A stretch of 64,000 nt of DNA from an uncultured Candidatus Binatia bacterium (GCA_958295985.1 OY282432.1:3381001-3445000), one strand, 5' to 3'. Shown: positions 25,577 through 34,566, numbered from the stretch's first letter. Made by a program: numbers and translations. Notes: generated by a model not told the origin, from the letters alone.

Positions 25577-26587
25577 ATGCAACTACCGCCCATAGCCGCC
25601 ACCACCATCGGCAGCTTTCCGCGACCCAAGTGGCTTGCCAATGCCGCGCGCAGCCAAACGACGTTCAACCTGGAGGGTGAGCGGCTCCGCGAAGGCCTTG
25701 ACGACGCCACCAGCGTGGCCATCCGCGACCAGGAGCTGGCGGGTCTGGACCTCGTCACCGACGGCGAGCAACGGCGGCCGCACTTCATCGACCACATCCT
25801 GAACTCGCTGGAAGGCGTGGACACGGTGAACCGGGTCCCCAAGGGAGTGTACCGAAGGCGCGACGACGTGCACGAGGTGCCCCACGTGTACGGCGCCCTC
25901 AAGCGGCGGACGCCGGCGGTGGTGGATGACCTCCGGTTTGCCAAGGGGCGCACGGACCGGCCGGTGAAGATGGCGGTGCCCGGACCCATGACGGTAGTGG
26001 ACAGCACCCTCGACGAACACTACGGCGACGAGGCGGCCATGGCCATGGACGTGGCCGCGGCCATCAACGAAGAGCTGCGGGACCTCCAGGCCGCGGGCGC
26101 CGACGTGCTCCAGATCGACGAGCCCGCCATGACCCGCTACCACGAGAAGGTGGCGGCCTACGGCGCCCGGGCGCTCGACCGGTGCATCGAGGGAATCACC
26201 GTCCCGACCATCGTCCACCTCTGTTACGGCTATCCCGGCGGCAAGGACCTGCAGCACGAGTACGAGTACCCGGAGCTGTTCCCGCTCCTGCTCGGAACCA
26301 ACATCGGCGGCTTTGCCGTGGAGTTCGCCCGCAGCAACTACGACCCGGCCATCCTCGAAGTGTGCAAGGAGCGCCTCGTCATGTTCGGCTGCGTGGACCC
26401 CAGCGACGTCCCGGTGCCGCGGTTGGAATCGGTGGTGGCGCGGGTCCGTGAAGCCCTGCGCTACCTCGACCCGGATAAGCTCCTGCTGGCGCCGGACTGC
26501 GGCCTCATGACCGTGAGCCGCGACCTCGCCTTCGCCAAGGCCAGGCTGCTCGCCGACACCGCGGCCGAGCTGCGCCGGACCCTGTAA
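25577..26587 (+). CDS. MetE C-terminal-like (cobalamin-independent methionine synthase family) protein
   Basis: A 336-residue protein corresponding only to the catalytic half of MetE. It starts PIAATTIGSFPRP, keeps DGEQRR and DVLQIDEPA, and has the zinc-binding set HLCYG, GFAVEFAR and LAPDCGLM (His, Cys, Glu, Cys). Single-domain homologues transfer methyl groups from donors other than methyl-tetrahydrofolate polyglutamate, or act in catabolism of methylated compounds. GGAGGG precedes ATG 25577. The neighbours are transport and degradation genes, not methionine biosynthesis. Confidence 0.85.
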   Translation: MQLPPIAATTIGSFPRPKWLANAARSQTTFNLEGERLREGLDDATSVAIRDQELAGLDLVTDGEQRRPHFIDHILNSLEGVDTVNRVPKGVYRRRDDVHEVPHVYGALKRRTPAVVDDLRFAKGRTDRPVKMAVPGPMTVVDSTLDEHYGDEAAMAMDVAAAINEELRDLQAAGADVLQIDEPAMTRYHEKVAAYGARALDRCIEGITVPTIVHLCYGYPGGKDLQHEYEYPELFPLLLGTNIGGFAVEFARSNYDPAILEVCKERLVMFGCVDPSDVPVPRLESVVARVREALRYLDPDKLLLAPDCGLMTVSRDLAFAKARLLADTAAELRRTL

Positions 26588-26648
26588 TCATCCTCGACGG
26601 CAACGTGCGACCCCATCTACCGGAGCCTGCCGGTCAGGACGCGTACCG

Positions 26649-27143
26649 ATGTACCGAGCCGTGAAACTTCCCGACGGCGTCGCCGGGCGCCTGTATCTGG
26701 GTAGCATGCCCGGACGCTACGAGGTGTTCGAGGAAGCGTGGCGGGCCATCATCGAGCACCGCATCTCCCGGGTGATCTGCCTCGTGCCGCCCGAGGAGTT
26801 GCAGGACAAGTCGCCGCTTTACGCCCGCGCGCTGCGGGAAGAAAGCATCCCGTGGGTGCACGAGAGCTTCCCCATCGAAGACTTCGACGCGCCCGTGGAC
26901 CGGGAAGCCTTCTGGGCCCTGGCCCGGAAAGCGGCCCGGCTGCTCGCCGAAGGAGAGACCCTCCTCGTGCACTGCGCCGCCGGCATCGGCCGCACCGGCA
27001 CCTTCTCCGTTTGCGTGCTCCTCGCCTCGGGCATGACCCCGACCGCGGCCCGAGCCGCGGTCAGGAAGGTCGGTTCCGCGCCCCAGAACGCAGCCCAGGA
27101 CGCCGTCATCCACTGGGCCGCCGGCATCCTCGCCGGCTCGTGA
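26649..27143 (+). CDS. protein-tyrosine / dual-specificity phosphatase family protein
   Basis: A 164-residue cysteine phosphatase. The P-loop HCAAGIGRTGTF (about residues 112-123) matches HCxxGxxRT. The general acid is probably an Asp in SFPIEDFDAPV. The N-terminus (YLGSMPGR) also resembles the cyclin-phosphatase/DSP group. The size and soluble composition suit a small regulatory phosphatase or a phosphoinositide-like phosphatase. No kinase is nearby. Confidence 0.82.
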   Translation: MYRAVKLPDGVAGRLYLGSMPGRYEVFEEAWRAIIEHRISRVICLVPPEELQDKSPLYARALREESIPWVHESFPIEDFDAPVDREAFWALARKAARLLAEGETLLVHCAAGIGRTGTFSVCVLLASGMTPTAARAAVRKVGSAPQNAAQDAVIHWAAGILAGS

Positions 27144-27298
27144 GATTGCCGGACCATCGCAACCCGAGTTGACACGCCCCGACCCTCGGGGCATGATTTT
27201 AACTGTGGACACACGCTGAAGTTCCCGCAGGGACCAGGCGTCTACCGGATCTCCCCATCCGCACGTTCGGCTTTCGAGCTTCAAGGGAGGACATGAAG

Positions 27299-27817
27299 AT
27301 GAGCCGCGTCACACCCCCTCTCAATTTCGCCAAATGGATCGACGAGCACCGTCACCTGCTCAAGCCGCCGGTGGGCAACCAGGTGGTCTACAAGGACACC
27401 GAGTTCACGGTCATGGTGGTCGGCGGACCCAACACCCGCAAGGACTACCACGTGGACGAGGGCGAGGAATTCTTCTACCAGATCGAAGGCGACATGACGC
27501 TCCGGATCATGGAGGACGGCGCTCCCCGGGACATTCCCATCCGGGCGGGCGAGATCTTTCTGCTCCCTCCCAGGGTGCCTCACTCCCCGCAACGGCAAGC
27601 CGATACCGTCGGCCTCGTCATCGAGCGCCAACGGCGCGAGGGCGAGCTCGACCTGTTCCAATGGTACTGCGACGACTGCCACGCCAAGATCTACGAGGAG
27701 TCGGTGCAGCTCACGGACATCGTGGCCCAGCTCCCGCCCATCTTCGAGCGTTTCTGGAGCCGCGAGGCCAACCGCAAATGTGACGGTTGCGGATCGATGA
27801 TGGCAAAGATTCACTGA
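27299..27817 (+). CDS. nbaC: 3-hydroxyanthranilate 3,4-dioxygenase
   Basis: A 172-residue cupin dioxygenase that opens 3-hydroxyanthranilate to 2-amino-3-carboxymuconate semialdehyde. The signature GGPNTRKDYHVDEGEEFFYQIEG holds the Fe ligands His and Glu, and LPPRVPHSPQR the second His. The bacterial C-terminal rubredoxin-like metal site is present: WYCDDCH and CDGCG. ATG 27299 lies 8 bases after GGGAGG; an ATG two codons earlier is too close. The product would need an ACMSD-type enzyme, and two amidohydrolase-2 genes lie upstream, but MFS, MetE-like and phosphatase genes intervene. Confidence 0.9.
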   Translation: MSRVTPPLNFAKWIDEHRHLLKPPVGNQVVYKDTEFTVMVVGGPNTRKDYHVDEGEEFFYQIEGDMTLRIMEDGAPRDIPIRAGEIFLLPPRVPHSPQRQADTVGLVIERQRREGELDLFQWYCDDCHAKIYEESVQLTDIVAQLPPIFERFWSREANRKCDGCGSMMAKIH

Positions 27818-27822
27818 GCCGG

Positions 27823-28395
27823 GTGGACCCACCCGCTCCCTCCTGCTACCGCAGCCTGGCCAACGGCTTGACCCTGGGACGCCTGGCTGCCCCCGTCCCC
27901 TTCATCCATCTCATGCTGGAAACCCATGGCGCGTACTCCGGGTCCCGGGGCGTGCTCCTGTTCCTGTTCTACCTGCTCATCGCCGTTTCGGACCTGCTGG
28001 ACGGATTCTTCGCCCGCAAGGCGGGAGCCCCCAGTCTCAGGTGGGGGCGGCTGGACGCGCTGGCGGATATCCTGTTCAATACGTCGAGCCTGCTGGCCGC
28101 GGCATGGCTGGGACTCGTGGGCTACTGGGTGCCTCTGGGCGTGGTCGCTCTGGCCGTCCAGTTCGTCTACCGGAACCGGCGCCGCCGGCCGGGTCCGCAG
28201 ACCCGTCTCGCGGAGGATCTCCCGGGAAAGGCCGCAGGCGTCCTGTACTACCTGCTGGTGGGCGCCGTTGCCCTGGGCCTTTCACTCGATGCGGCCCGCT
28301 CCTCCGCCTGGATAGGGTGGACGGGAAATCTGGTCTTCCTGTACACGGCGGTGGTGTTCACGCGCAATCTCGGATGGAGGAGCGCGCGGCACTGA
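27823..28395 (+). CDS. CDP-alcohol phosphatidyltransferase family membrane protein
   Basis: A 190-residue membrane enzyme. The CDP-alcohol phosphotransferase motif is SDLLDGFFARKAGAPSLRW followed by GRLDALAD, preserving all four catalytic Asp (the mid-motif Gly is displaced by one residue). Several hydrophobic spans follow. Family members make phospholipids by displacing CMP with an alcohol; the acceptor is unknown. GTG 27823 avoids a 31-base overlap with the dioxygenase that a TTG at 27787 would create. Confidence 0.82.
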   Translation: MDPPAPSCYRSLANGLTLGRLAAPVPFIHLMLETHGAYSGSRGVLLFLFYLLIAVSDLLDGFFARKAGAPSLRWGRLDALADILFNTSSLLAAAWLGLVGYWVPLGVVALAVQFVYRNRRRRPGPQTRLAEDLPGKAAGVLYYLLVGAVALGLSLDAARSSAWIGWTGNLVFLYTAVVFTRNLGWRSARH

Positions 28396-28435
28396 CGCAT
28401 GGGCTCTGACGCATGGCGGTCCGCGCGTGTCGCCT

Positions 28436-29701
28436 TCACGCGGAGCCTTGCCGGTCTCCCCGATAGAGCTTCAACGGCATGAGACAGAGCGCCGCCATGA
28501 ACACGAACGCGCCGGCCAGAACGAACGCCGACCACAGACCGTAGTAGTCCGCCAGATACCCGGCGACGATCGGGGTGGGCAGCACCGCAACCTGGGCGAT
28601 GACAGTCGTCAAACCCTGAGAGGAGGCCTGGACGTTGGCGCCGGCCACGTCCGAGATCACCGCGGTGAGGACGTTCATCAGGGTGTAGAAGAAGGTGCCC
28701 ATGGCGATGATGACCAGAGTCAGGGCCATCACCGGCGGGGCCACGGCCAGCAGCACGTAGAGGACGCCCAACGCGAGCATCGAGGGCACCAGCACCGGTT
28801 TTCGGCCGTAACGATCGGAGAGATAGCCCAGGACGGTCTGGGAGAAGATCCCCATGACGTGGAGCAGCATGATGTAGACGCCCAGCGCGTTGCCCGAGAA
28901 ATGCAGTTCCTCGACGAGATAGATGGGCAGAAAGGTCAGGATCACCACCCGCCCCATGGTGAGGAAGCCCCTGGCGGCCGAGATGGCCACGAAGGACCCG
29001 TTGACGAGCAGCACCAGCATTTCACCGAGCATTGCACCGAGCCGCCGGGTGCGAGACGAGGCGGCCGGCTCTCGCCTGAACGCGCCGAGCAGGCCGCGCA
29101 GGACCAGAAAACCGAAGAGGACTCCCGGAACGATCTGCCACCAGAGGATGCCCTCCCACGGCAGGGCGGCGAGCAGCGCTCCTTGCGCCAACGGCGCCAG
29201 GCTGTCGCTCAACGTGGCCCCGGTGCCGTGGACCGACATGGCCGTGGCCCGGCGCTCGGGGAACCGCGAGGTAAGGGTCGCGGCCGCGGTGGGATGCCAG
29301 AGCGCGGTCCCGAACCCGATGAGTACGCTGGCCCCGAAGGCGGCCCCGAAGCCGCCGCGGCTGCCGAAGAGCAGATAGGCCACGCCCATGAAGACGAGCG
29401 ACGACGCCAGGATGACGTCCCGGTATCGGTGCAGCGCGTCGGCCAGGATGCCGGCGGGAAGATTGAGGGTGCCCTGCCCGAACTGCCGCGCCGTGGCCAG
29501 CGCTCCCACCTGAACCGCGCTCAGGCCCAGCCCGGCCTTGATGAACGGCAGGGCCAGCGGGAACAACTGCTGGAACCAGTGGATCGCGATGTGACCGCCG
29601 GTGACAACGCCCAGCAGGCGAAGCCGCTCCTGTCCGAGGTCGCGGGCCGCGGCCGCAAGGCGTTGGGCGCGGGAGCGGACAAAAGAGATCCCGAAGCTCA
29701 A
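28436..29701 (-). CDS. MFS transporter (Fsr/fosmidomycin-resistance-like)
   Basis: A 421-residue major facilitator. The first helix region GHIAIHWFQQLFPLALPFI and the following LGLSAVQVGALAT resemble the fosmidomycin-resistance group. GYLSDRYGRKPVLVPSM is the inter-helix MFS loop of the second half. The start is TTG at 29701, whose TTGA overlaps the stop of the upstream flippase-like gene, with GGAAAGAGA as a plausible ribosome site. It converges with the CDP-alcohol transferase gene. Confidence 0.82.
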   Translation of the reverse strand: MSFGISFVRSRAQRLAAAARDLGQERLRLLGVVTGGHIAIHWFQQLFPLALPFIKAGLGLSAVQVGALATARQFGQGTLNLPAGILADALHRYRDVILASSLVFMGVAYLLFGSRGGFGAAFGASVLIGFGTALWHPTAAATLTSRFPERRATAMSVHGTGATLSDSLAPLAQGALLAALPWEGILWWQIVPGVLFGFLVLRGLLGAFRREPAASSRTRRLGAMLGEMLVLLVNGSFVAISAARGFLTMGRVVILTFLPIYLVEELHFSGNALGVYIMLLHVMGIFSQTVLGYLSDRYGRKPVLVPSMLALGVLYVLLAVAPPVMALTLVIIAMGTFFYTLMNVLTAVISDVAGANVQASSQGLTTVIAQVAVLPTPIVAGYLADYYGLWSAFVLAGAFVFMAALCLMPLKLYRGDRQGSA

Positions 29702-30663
29702 CGGTCTCTTTCCATTCTCCTGGAGAACAGATCGGCGTAGACCCGCGGCAGGAAGATCAGGCCGAAAGAGCCGTTCGCCAGCATGAACGTCAGGTGGGCC
29801 GCCAGGCTGTAGGCAAGCAGGTCGGCCTCCGGGGCGTAACTGCCGAAGAAGAAGATCCAGGCGGCTTGGGAGGTGCCGAGATGAGCCACGGTCACGGGCA
29901 GCGCGGCCACCAGGTAGACGATGGGCAGGAACGCCAGCAGCGGCAGCACCGGTATCCCGATGCCGAAGAACGCAAGCGCCTGGGCGTGGACCAGGAGCGA
30001 CAGAAAGAACACCGAGCCCTTGAGGCCAAGAATCGCCAGACCCTGGCGCAACCGGACCTTGCGGAACGTGGACAGCAGCACGTGGCCGCCCAGCCGCCGT
30101 CCCGGCGCCGCCAGCCGGCCACGAGCGATGCCGGCGACGGCGACCCAGACGAGCGCCAGCAACACCGGCAGCGCAAAGAAGATGGCCGGCGTCCCTCCGG
30201 GAAAGGCCGCGGAACCCAGGGTGGCAAAGAAGATCAGGTTGGTGGCCTCCAGCAGGATGAGCAGGATCACGGTGCTGCTGATCTCACCCAGGGGCGTCCT
30301 GAACCGCCGGTTGAGGTAGAGTGCCAGCGCGGCCTGGGCGAGCTGCGTGTTGATGATGGAAACGATGTAGGTGGACGCCCGCACCGGGAGCAACTCCCGG
30401 TAGCGGATCGGTCCGTGAAACCAGCGGATCAGCGCAGTCAGCACCGCGGCGTCCGCCAGGAAGAAGCACAGCGAGAACGAGCCCATGAGGGCGAAGAACG
30501 GCAGCAGCCGCGCGCCGGAGACCGCCTGCCAGAAGGCGTCGAAGGGAATGCGCCAGAAGATCACGCCGAAGATGACGATGGTGAGCGCCACCGGGATGAG
30601 CCGGGCCCAGACTCGTTGCTCCCTGGGCGGCGCCGTGGCTTCATGATCGACCGAGTCGTTCAC
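29698..30663 (-). CDS. lysylphosphatidylglycerol synthase-type flippase-like membrane protein
   Basis: A 321-residue integral membrane protein with about eight spans. It matches the LPG-synthase transmembrane/UPF0104 type: a hydrophilic N-terminus, then LIPVALTIVIFGVIFWRI, ASTYIVSIINTQLAQAALALYLNRR, and a C-terminal LPVTVAHLGTSQAAWIFFF. Such proteins move lipids or lipid-linked sugars across the inner membrane. It is coupled to the downstream MFS gene by TTGA overlap and follows the epimerase gene by 15 bases. Confidence 0.72.
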   Translation of the reverse strand: MNDSVDHEATAPPREQRVWARLIPVALTIVIFGVIFWRIPFDAFWQAVSGARLLPFFALMGSFSLCFFLADAAVLTALIRWFHGPIRYRELLPVRASTYIVSIINTQLAQAALALYLNRRFRTPLGEISSTVILLILLEATNLIFFATLGSAAFPGGTPAIFFALPVLLALVWVAVAGIARGRLAAPGRRLGGHVLLSTFRKVRLRQGLAILGLKGSVFFLSLLVHAQALAFFGIGIPVLPLLAFLPIVYLVAALPVTVAHLGTSQAAWIFFFGSYAPEADLLAYSLAAHLTFMLANGSFGLIFLPRVYADLFSRRMERDR

Positions 30664-30678
30664 GTTCCCTTCCCGTGG

Positions 30679-31602
30679 TCATGAGGTCAATAGTTCATCC
30701 AGCAGGTCGTTCACCCGCGTCAGTGGAAACGGCAGGAGCCCCCGTGTTTCCGTGGCGTCTCCCAAGTGCTCGTTGAACAGCGTATCGAAAAGGGTCCGGT
30801 TCCAACCCCTTCCCAACCCCCCGGCGATGACCGCCGTGGCCTCCGCGAACCACCCGGGCACGCCCAGGATCAACGGCCCGCGGCCGATGCGCACCGACAC
30901 CCGGCGCAGCAACTCTGCGTATGTCAACGTGTCCGGCCCTACCAGATCCAGGGTGCGGACGGGCGGGCTCTCGATGTCGAGGGCCCACTGGATGGCGCCG
31001 ACCACGTCCGCCAGCGCCACCGGTTGTATGCGGACCCTGCCGGCCCGCACCAGCGGCACCACGCTCCTCCCGGCCAGGTCGAGCAGGGTTCGCATGGAAG
31101 GCGTGCCCTCCCCCAGCACCATGGGGACGCGGAAGACCACCGCCTCGAATCCGGCCCGGCGTATGGCCGATTCGGCCAAGGCCTTGGAGCGCAGGTACTG
31201 GTTGGGGGAACGGAGCTCCGCGCCCGGCGCGCTCAGATACACGAACCTCCGGACACCGGCTGCCTTGGCGGCCGATGCCACGCTTCGGGTCGTGCCGGCG
31301 TTGGCCTCGTGAAGCTGCTCCCCGCGCCGGGGCTGAAGGGCGCCCGCCAGATGCACCACGGCCGCGGCGCCGTTGAGCGCATCCGCCAACGAGCCCGGGT
31401 CGCTGTAGTCCACCTGTACGGCTGCGGCCGGAAGACCCGCCAGGCTCTCCGCCTGGCGTTGTCCGCGCACCAGCGCACGCACACGAAATCGATCCGGCGT
31501 TTCCCCCAGACGCCGGATCGTCGCCTTTCCCAACACCCCGTTGGCCCCGGTGACTACGATACCGATGGCGACACTCCGCACCGGAGAGGACCGGCCTGGC
31601 AC
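30679..31602 (-). CDS. NAD(P)-dependent epimerase/NmrA-like atypical SDR
   Basis: A 307-residue Rossmann protein: IGIVVTGANGVLGKATIRRL is the GxxGxxG nucleotide loop, DYSDPGSLADAL and VVHLAGALQP follow, and SPNQYLRSKALAESA contains a YxxxK. The C-terminal half (FRVPMVLGEG, LVGPDTLTYAELLRRV) resembles the complex I NDUFA9/YbjT-type reductases. The start is uncertain: GTG 31602 or GTG 31581. It is in line with the flippase-like and MFS genes, perhaps for lipid or quinone modification. Confidence 0.78.
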   Translation of the reverse strand: MPGRSSPVRSVAIGIVVTGANGVLGKATIRRLGETPDRFRVRALVRGQRQAESLAGLPAAAVQVDYSDPGSLADALNGAAAVVHLAGALQPRRGEQLHEANAGTTRSVASAAKAAGVRRFVYLSAPGAELRSPNQYLRSKALAESAIRRAGFEAVVFRVPMVLGEGTPSMRTLLDLAGRSVVPLVRAGRVRIQPVALADVVGAIQWALDIESPPVRTLDLVGPDTLTYAELLRRVSVRIGRGPLILGVPGWFAEATAVIAGGLGRGWNRTLFDTLFNEHLGDATETRGLLPFPLTRVNDLLDELLTS

Positions 31603-31639
31603 GAATGATCTTCGAGGGTTGTCTCACCGATCGGACGCT

Positions 31640-32878
31640 TCAACCCAGCATCCGATGCGTCGGACCCGTGAGTTTCTCCACCGGGAGCCCATAGGTGCAG
31701 GAGCCGGCGCAGGCCTGGGTCGGGCAGGTGAGGCAGGCCGCGGCGCCGTCTCCAAGGGCGGCGTATTCGCTGCGGGCCAACTTTTCGTCCCGGTAATCCC
31801 GGGCATACATGCGCGTCCTCAGCACGTCGGCGATGGGCACGCCGTAGGGACAGGCGCTCTCGCAGTCGTTGCAGGCGTGGCGGCAGTAGGAAGCCCCGTT
31901 CATGCGCGCGTACCCCTTGAGCAGCTCGAAGTCCCCGCGGGCCGCGGTGGTCCAGCCCGAGGCTCCCAGAAACTCCCGGATCACGCCGGAATCGGTCATG
32001 GAGATGATCAGTGCGTGCACGTCGGGATTGGACAGCACCCAGCGAAACGCGGCCTGGGCATACGTGGCGCCGTCCTTCTCGAACGGCCGCATGTCATTGA
32101 GACGGGCTCCCATGAGGGTCTTCATGGCAATGACGCCCACGTTCTTGGTCTTCGCCTTCTCGAGGACACGCGGCAGGTCGGGCTGCCGCGCGATGAAATC
32201 GAAGCCTTGGGTGAAACGCTCGTAGAAGGCCGGGTCCTGGCCGAAATTGTAGGCCACGAGCAGGACGTCCACCATATCCCGGTCCAGGGCATAGTCCAGG
32301 CACTGGATGAGCCGTCCCGCGTGACCGGAAATTCCCGAAAAGCGGATCTTGCCCTGCTTCTTGGCGTCCTCGACGAACGCGTGCCACTCGGGGTTCCGAA
32401 GCCGCCCCACGTCGTTCACCGCGTGGGTGAAGTAGACGTCCACGTAGTCGGTCTGCAAGCGGCTCAGGCTGGCCTCGAGGGAGCGCATCATCGACTCCCT
32501 GGTCTCGCTGGCGCCGGTGTGAGTCTTGGAAGCGAGGAAGACCTTGTCCCGCTTGCCCCTGAGGGCGTTGCCGATGGTGGTTTCGGAATCGCCGCCCCGG
32601 TAGCTCTCGGCCGTGTCGAAGTAGTTGATGCCGCGGTCCAGGGCATCCAGCACCAGGTTTTCCTCGCCGGCGTCGAGCCGGCTGGAGCCGAACGAGATGT
32701 CGGAGATCCGGAGTCCCGTGCGGCCCAGGGGGACGTAGCGCTTCACCGTGGTCTGCGGTTCCGCTGCGGCGGCGCGGTCTCCGATCAAGGGCAGCAACCC
32801 GGCTGCGACCCCTGCCAAAGCGCCGCGGCGCAAAAGCTCCCGCCGGCCCAGCTTCTCGGTGTCGTCGGACTTCTTCAT
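31640..32878 (-). CDS. Tat-exported aldo/keto reductase with C-terminal 4Fe-4S-type cysteine cluster
   Basis: A 412-residue protein. The N-terminus has a twin-arginine signal (GRRELLRRGALAGVAAGLLPL ending near AAA), so it should fold with cofactors before export. The AKR barrel has DTAESYRGGD (Asp, Tyr), LASKTHTG (Lys) and DVYFTHAV (His). The C-terminus adds CRHACNDCESACPYG and a second Cys-rich segment CLTCPTQACAGSC, fitting one or two Fe-S clusters. It may use an electron-transfer partner rather than soluble NADPH in the periplasm. Substrate unknown. Confidence 0.87.
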   Translation of the reverse strand: MKKSDDTEKLGRRELLRRGALAGVAAGLLPLIGDRAAAAEPQTTVKRYVPLGRTGLRISDISFGSSRLDAGEENLVLDALDRGINYFDTAESYRGGDSETTIGNALRGKRDKVFLASKTHTGASETRESMMRSLEASLSRLQTDYVDVYFTHAVNDVGRLRNPEWHAFVEDAKKQGKIRFSGISGHAGRLIQCLDYALDRDMVDVLLVAYNFGQDPAFYERFTQGFDFIARQPDLPRVLEKAKTKNVGVIAMKTLMGARLNDMRPFEKDGATYAQAAFRWVLSNPDVHALIISMTDSGVIREFLGASGWTTAARGDFELLKGYARMNGASYCRHACNDCESACPYGVPIADVLRTRMYARDYRDEKLARSEYAALGDGAAACLTCPTQACAGSCTYGLPVEKLTGPTHRMLG

Positions 32879-32995
32879 GGCATCTCCCCCGTTCTCGCGG
32901 CCATGGGTGGGACGGTCGCTGCGACAGAATACATTAACCTTCAGTACACAGGAAAGACAGTGAAATGTCCAATGGACCGCCCTCCCCGCCTGGAC

Positions 32996-33012
32996 CCCGG
33001 ATCAAGTCCGGG
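32996..33012. repeat. REP-like palindrome between aldo/keto reductase and livF
   Basis: CCCGGA-TCAAG-TCCGGG, embedded in a context of the GGACCCCGGATCAAGTCCGG type, is a short hairpin resembling dispersed palindromic repeats of many GC-rich proteobacteria. It lies in the 201-base gap 32879-33079 downstream of livF, where it could also protect or terminate the transporter mRNA. Nothing else was seen in the gap. Confidence 0.4.
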
Positions 33013-33079
33013 ATGACGGCCTGGGGGGTCCGCCATGACGGATTCCGGGGCCGCGGTGACAGATCCGGGAGTCCCACCG

Positions 33080-33799
33080 TCACTCTCCCGCCACGCCCAC
33101 GAGCGAGGTCAGCAACGGCTCATCGGCCGCGAGGTCCGCGCTGGGGCCGTCGTAGACGATCCGGCCCCGGTTCATGACCACGGCGCGCTCCGAGAACTCC
33201 AGGGCGATGCCGGTATGCTGCTCCACCAGGATGATGGCGAGCCCCTCCTGGGAGCGCAGCGTGTGCATGGCCTCAACCAGTTGCTCGATGATGACCGGGG
33301 CCAAGCCCTCGGTGGGTTCGTCCATGAGCAGCACCGAAGGGTTGCCCGCCAGCGCCCGGGCGATGGCCAGCATCTGCTGCTCGCCGCCGGAGAGCTGGCT
33401 CCCCTTGTGGGTCCGGCGCGCCGCCAGTTGCGGGAAAAGCTCGTAGACCCTGTCAAGGGTCCAGCCGCCGGCCCTCTGAGCCACGGCCAGGTTCTCGTAG
33501 ACGCTTAGCGACGGGAACACTTCCCGTTCCTGGGGAACGTGACCCAGGCCGGCACGCACCCGGTCGTAGGTCCCGGCACCGGATATGTCGCGGCCTGCCA
33601 GCTCGATCCGTCCCGAGTGCAGCGTCGTGTAGCCCATGACGGTTCCCAGCAACGTGGTCTTCCCCACCCCGTTGCGGCCGATGATGCTCAGCCGCTCGCC
33701 CGGGTCGAGGGCCAGGTCGATGTCCTCGAGCACCACGGTCCTGCCGTAGCCGGCGTTGACCCCGGCAAGGGCCAGCGCGTTGTGCGCGGCGGCGCTCAA
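33080..33799 (-). CDS. livF: branched-chain amino acid-type ABC transporter ATPase (LivF family)
   Basis: A 239-residue ATPase. Walker A is IGRNGVGKTTLL, the signature is LSGGEQQMLAIARAL, Walker B is VLLMDEPTEGLAP and the switch His is in LVEQHTG. The short length and the VPQEREVFPSLSV Q-loop region are LivF-like. TTG 33799 overlaps the stop of livG (TTGA), giving the N-terminus LSAAAHNALALAG and translational coupling. It is the last gene of a five-gene HAAT transporter cluster on the minus strand. The substrate is not readable from sequence. Confidence 0.88.
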   Translation of the reverse strand: MSAAAHNALALAGVNAGYGRTVVLEDIDLALDPGERLSIIGRNGVGKTTLLGTVMGYTTLHSGRIELAGRDISGAGTYDRVRAGLGHVPQEREVFPSLSVYENLAVAQRAGGWTLDRVYELFPQLAARRTHKGSQLSGGEQQMLAIARALAGNPSVLLMDEPTEGLAPVIIEQLVEAMHTLRSQEGLAIILVEQHTGIALEFSERAVVMNRGRIVYDGPSADLAADEPLLTSLVGVAGE

Positions 33800-34566
33800 C
33801 GGCGTCCTCCATGCAGCTCGGCGTTCTCGCCGAGATAGACCTCCTGCACTCTGGGGTCCGCGCCGACCTCGGCGGGGGCGCCCTCGGTGAGGATCGCGCC
33901 GGAGACCAGCACCGTCACCCTTTCGGCAAAGCGGAAGACGATGTCCATGTCGTGCTCGATCATCAGCACCGCCATGGACTCGGGCAAGGCCTCCACCGCC
34001 TCCAGCAGTACGTGGCTCTCCGCCGACGGCACCCCCGCGGCGGGCTCGTCCAGCAGCAGCACCTTGGGGCGAAGGCCCAGCGCGATGGCCAGCTCCACCA
34101 GCCGCTGCCGGCCGTAGGGAAGTTCCCGCACCAGCCGTTGGGCCTCGCCGTCGAGCTTCAGGGATTCGAGCAACGCCATGCCTTCGGCAATGACGTCGCC
34201 CCGGGCGTCCGCGCGCCGCCACCACCTGGCCGCGAGGGAACGCCGCTCGCTGATGGCCATGCTGACGTTCTCGATCACGCTCAGGCCGCGGAACAGCGTG
34301 TTGATCTGGAAGGTCCGGGCGAGCCCGTGCTTGACCCTGCGCGCCTGGGACCAATGGGTGACGTCGTGGCCGTCCAGCAGGATCGAGCCGCCGGAGGGTT
34401 CGACGGTACCGGTGATGAGGTTCACCAGGGTCGTCTTTCCCGCGCCGTTGGGGCCGATGAGGGCGTGCCGGGCGCCGGGCGCCAGCGCCAGCGAGACGCC
34501 GTCCGCCACCACCAGAGCGCCGAAGCTCCTGGACAGGTCGCGCGCCTCCAGCAGGGGCTCGCTCAT
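33796..34566 (-). CDS. livG: branched-chain amino acid-type ABC transporter ATPase (LivG family)
   Basis: A 256-residue ATPase with Walker A IGPNGAGKTTLV, the LivG-type segment KHGLARTFQINTLF, a signature region reading ELPYGRQRLVELAIAL (the usual LSYGxQR is here LPYGRQR), and Walker B VLLLDEPAAGVP with switch His in MIEHDMD. The C-terminal extension (GAILTEGAPAEV, VQEVYLGE) is standard. ATG overlaps the livM stop (ATGA). Confidence 0.9.
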   Translation of the reverse strand: MSEPLLEARDLSRSFGALVVADGVSLALAPGARHALIGPNGAGKTTLVNLITGTVEPSGGSILLDGHDVTHWSQARRVKHGLARTFQINTLFRGLSVIENVSMAISERRSLAARWWRRADARGDVIAEGMALLESLKLDGEAQRLVRELPYGRQRLVELAIALGLRPKVLLLDEPAAGVPSAESHVLLEAVEALPESMAVLMIEHDMDIVFRFAERVTVLVSGAILTEGAPAEVGADPRVQEVYLGENAELHGGRR

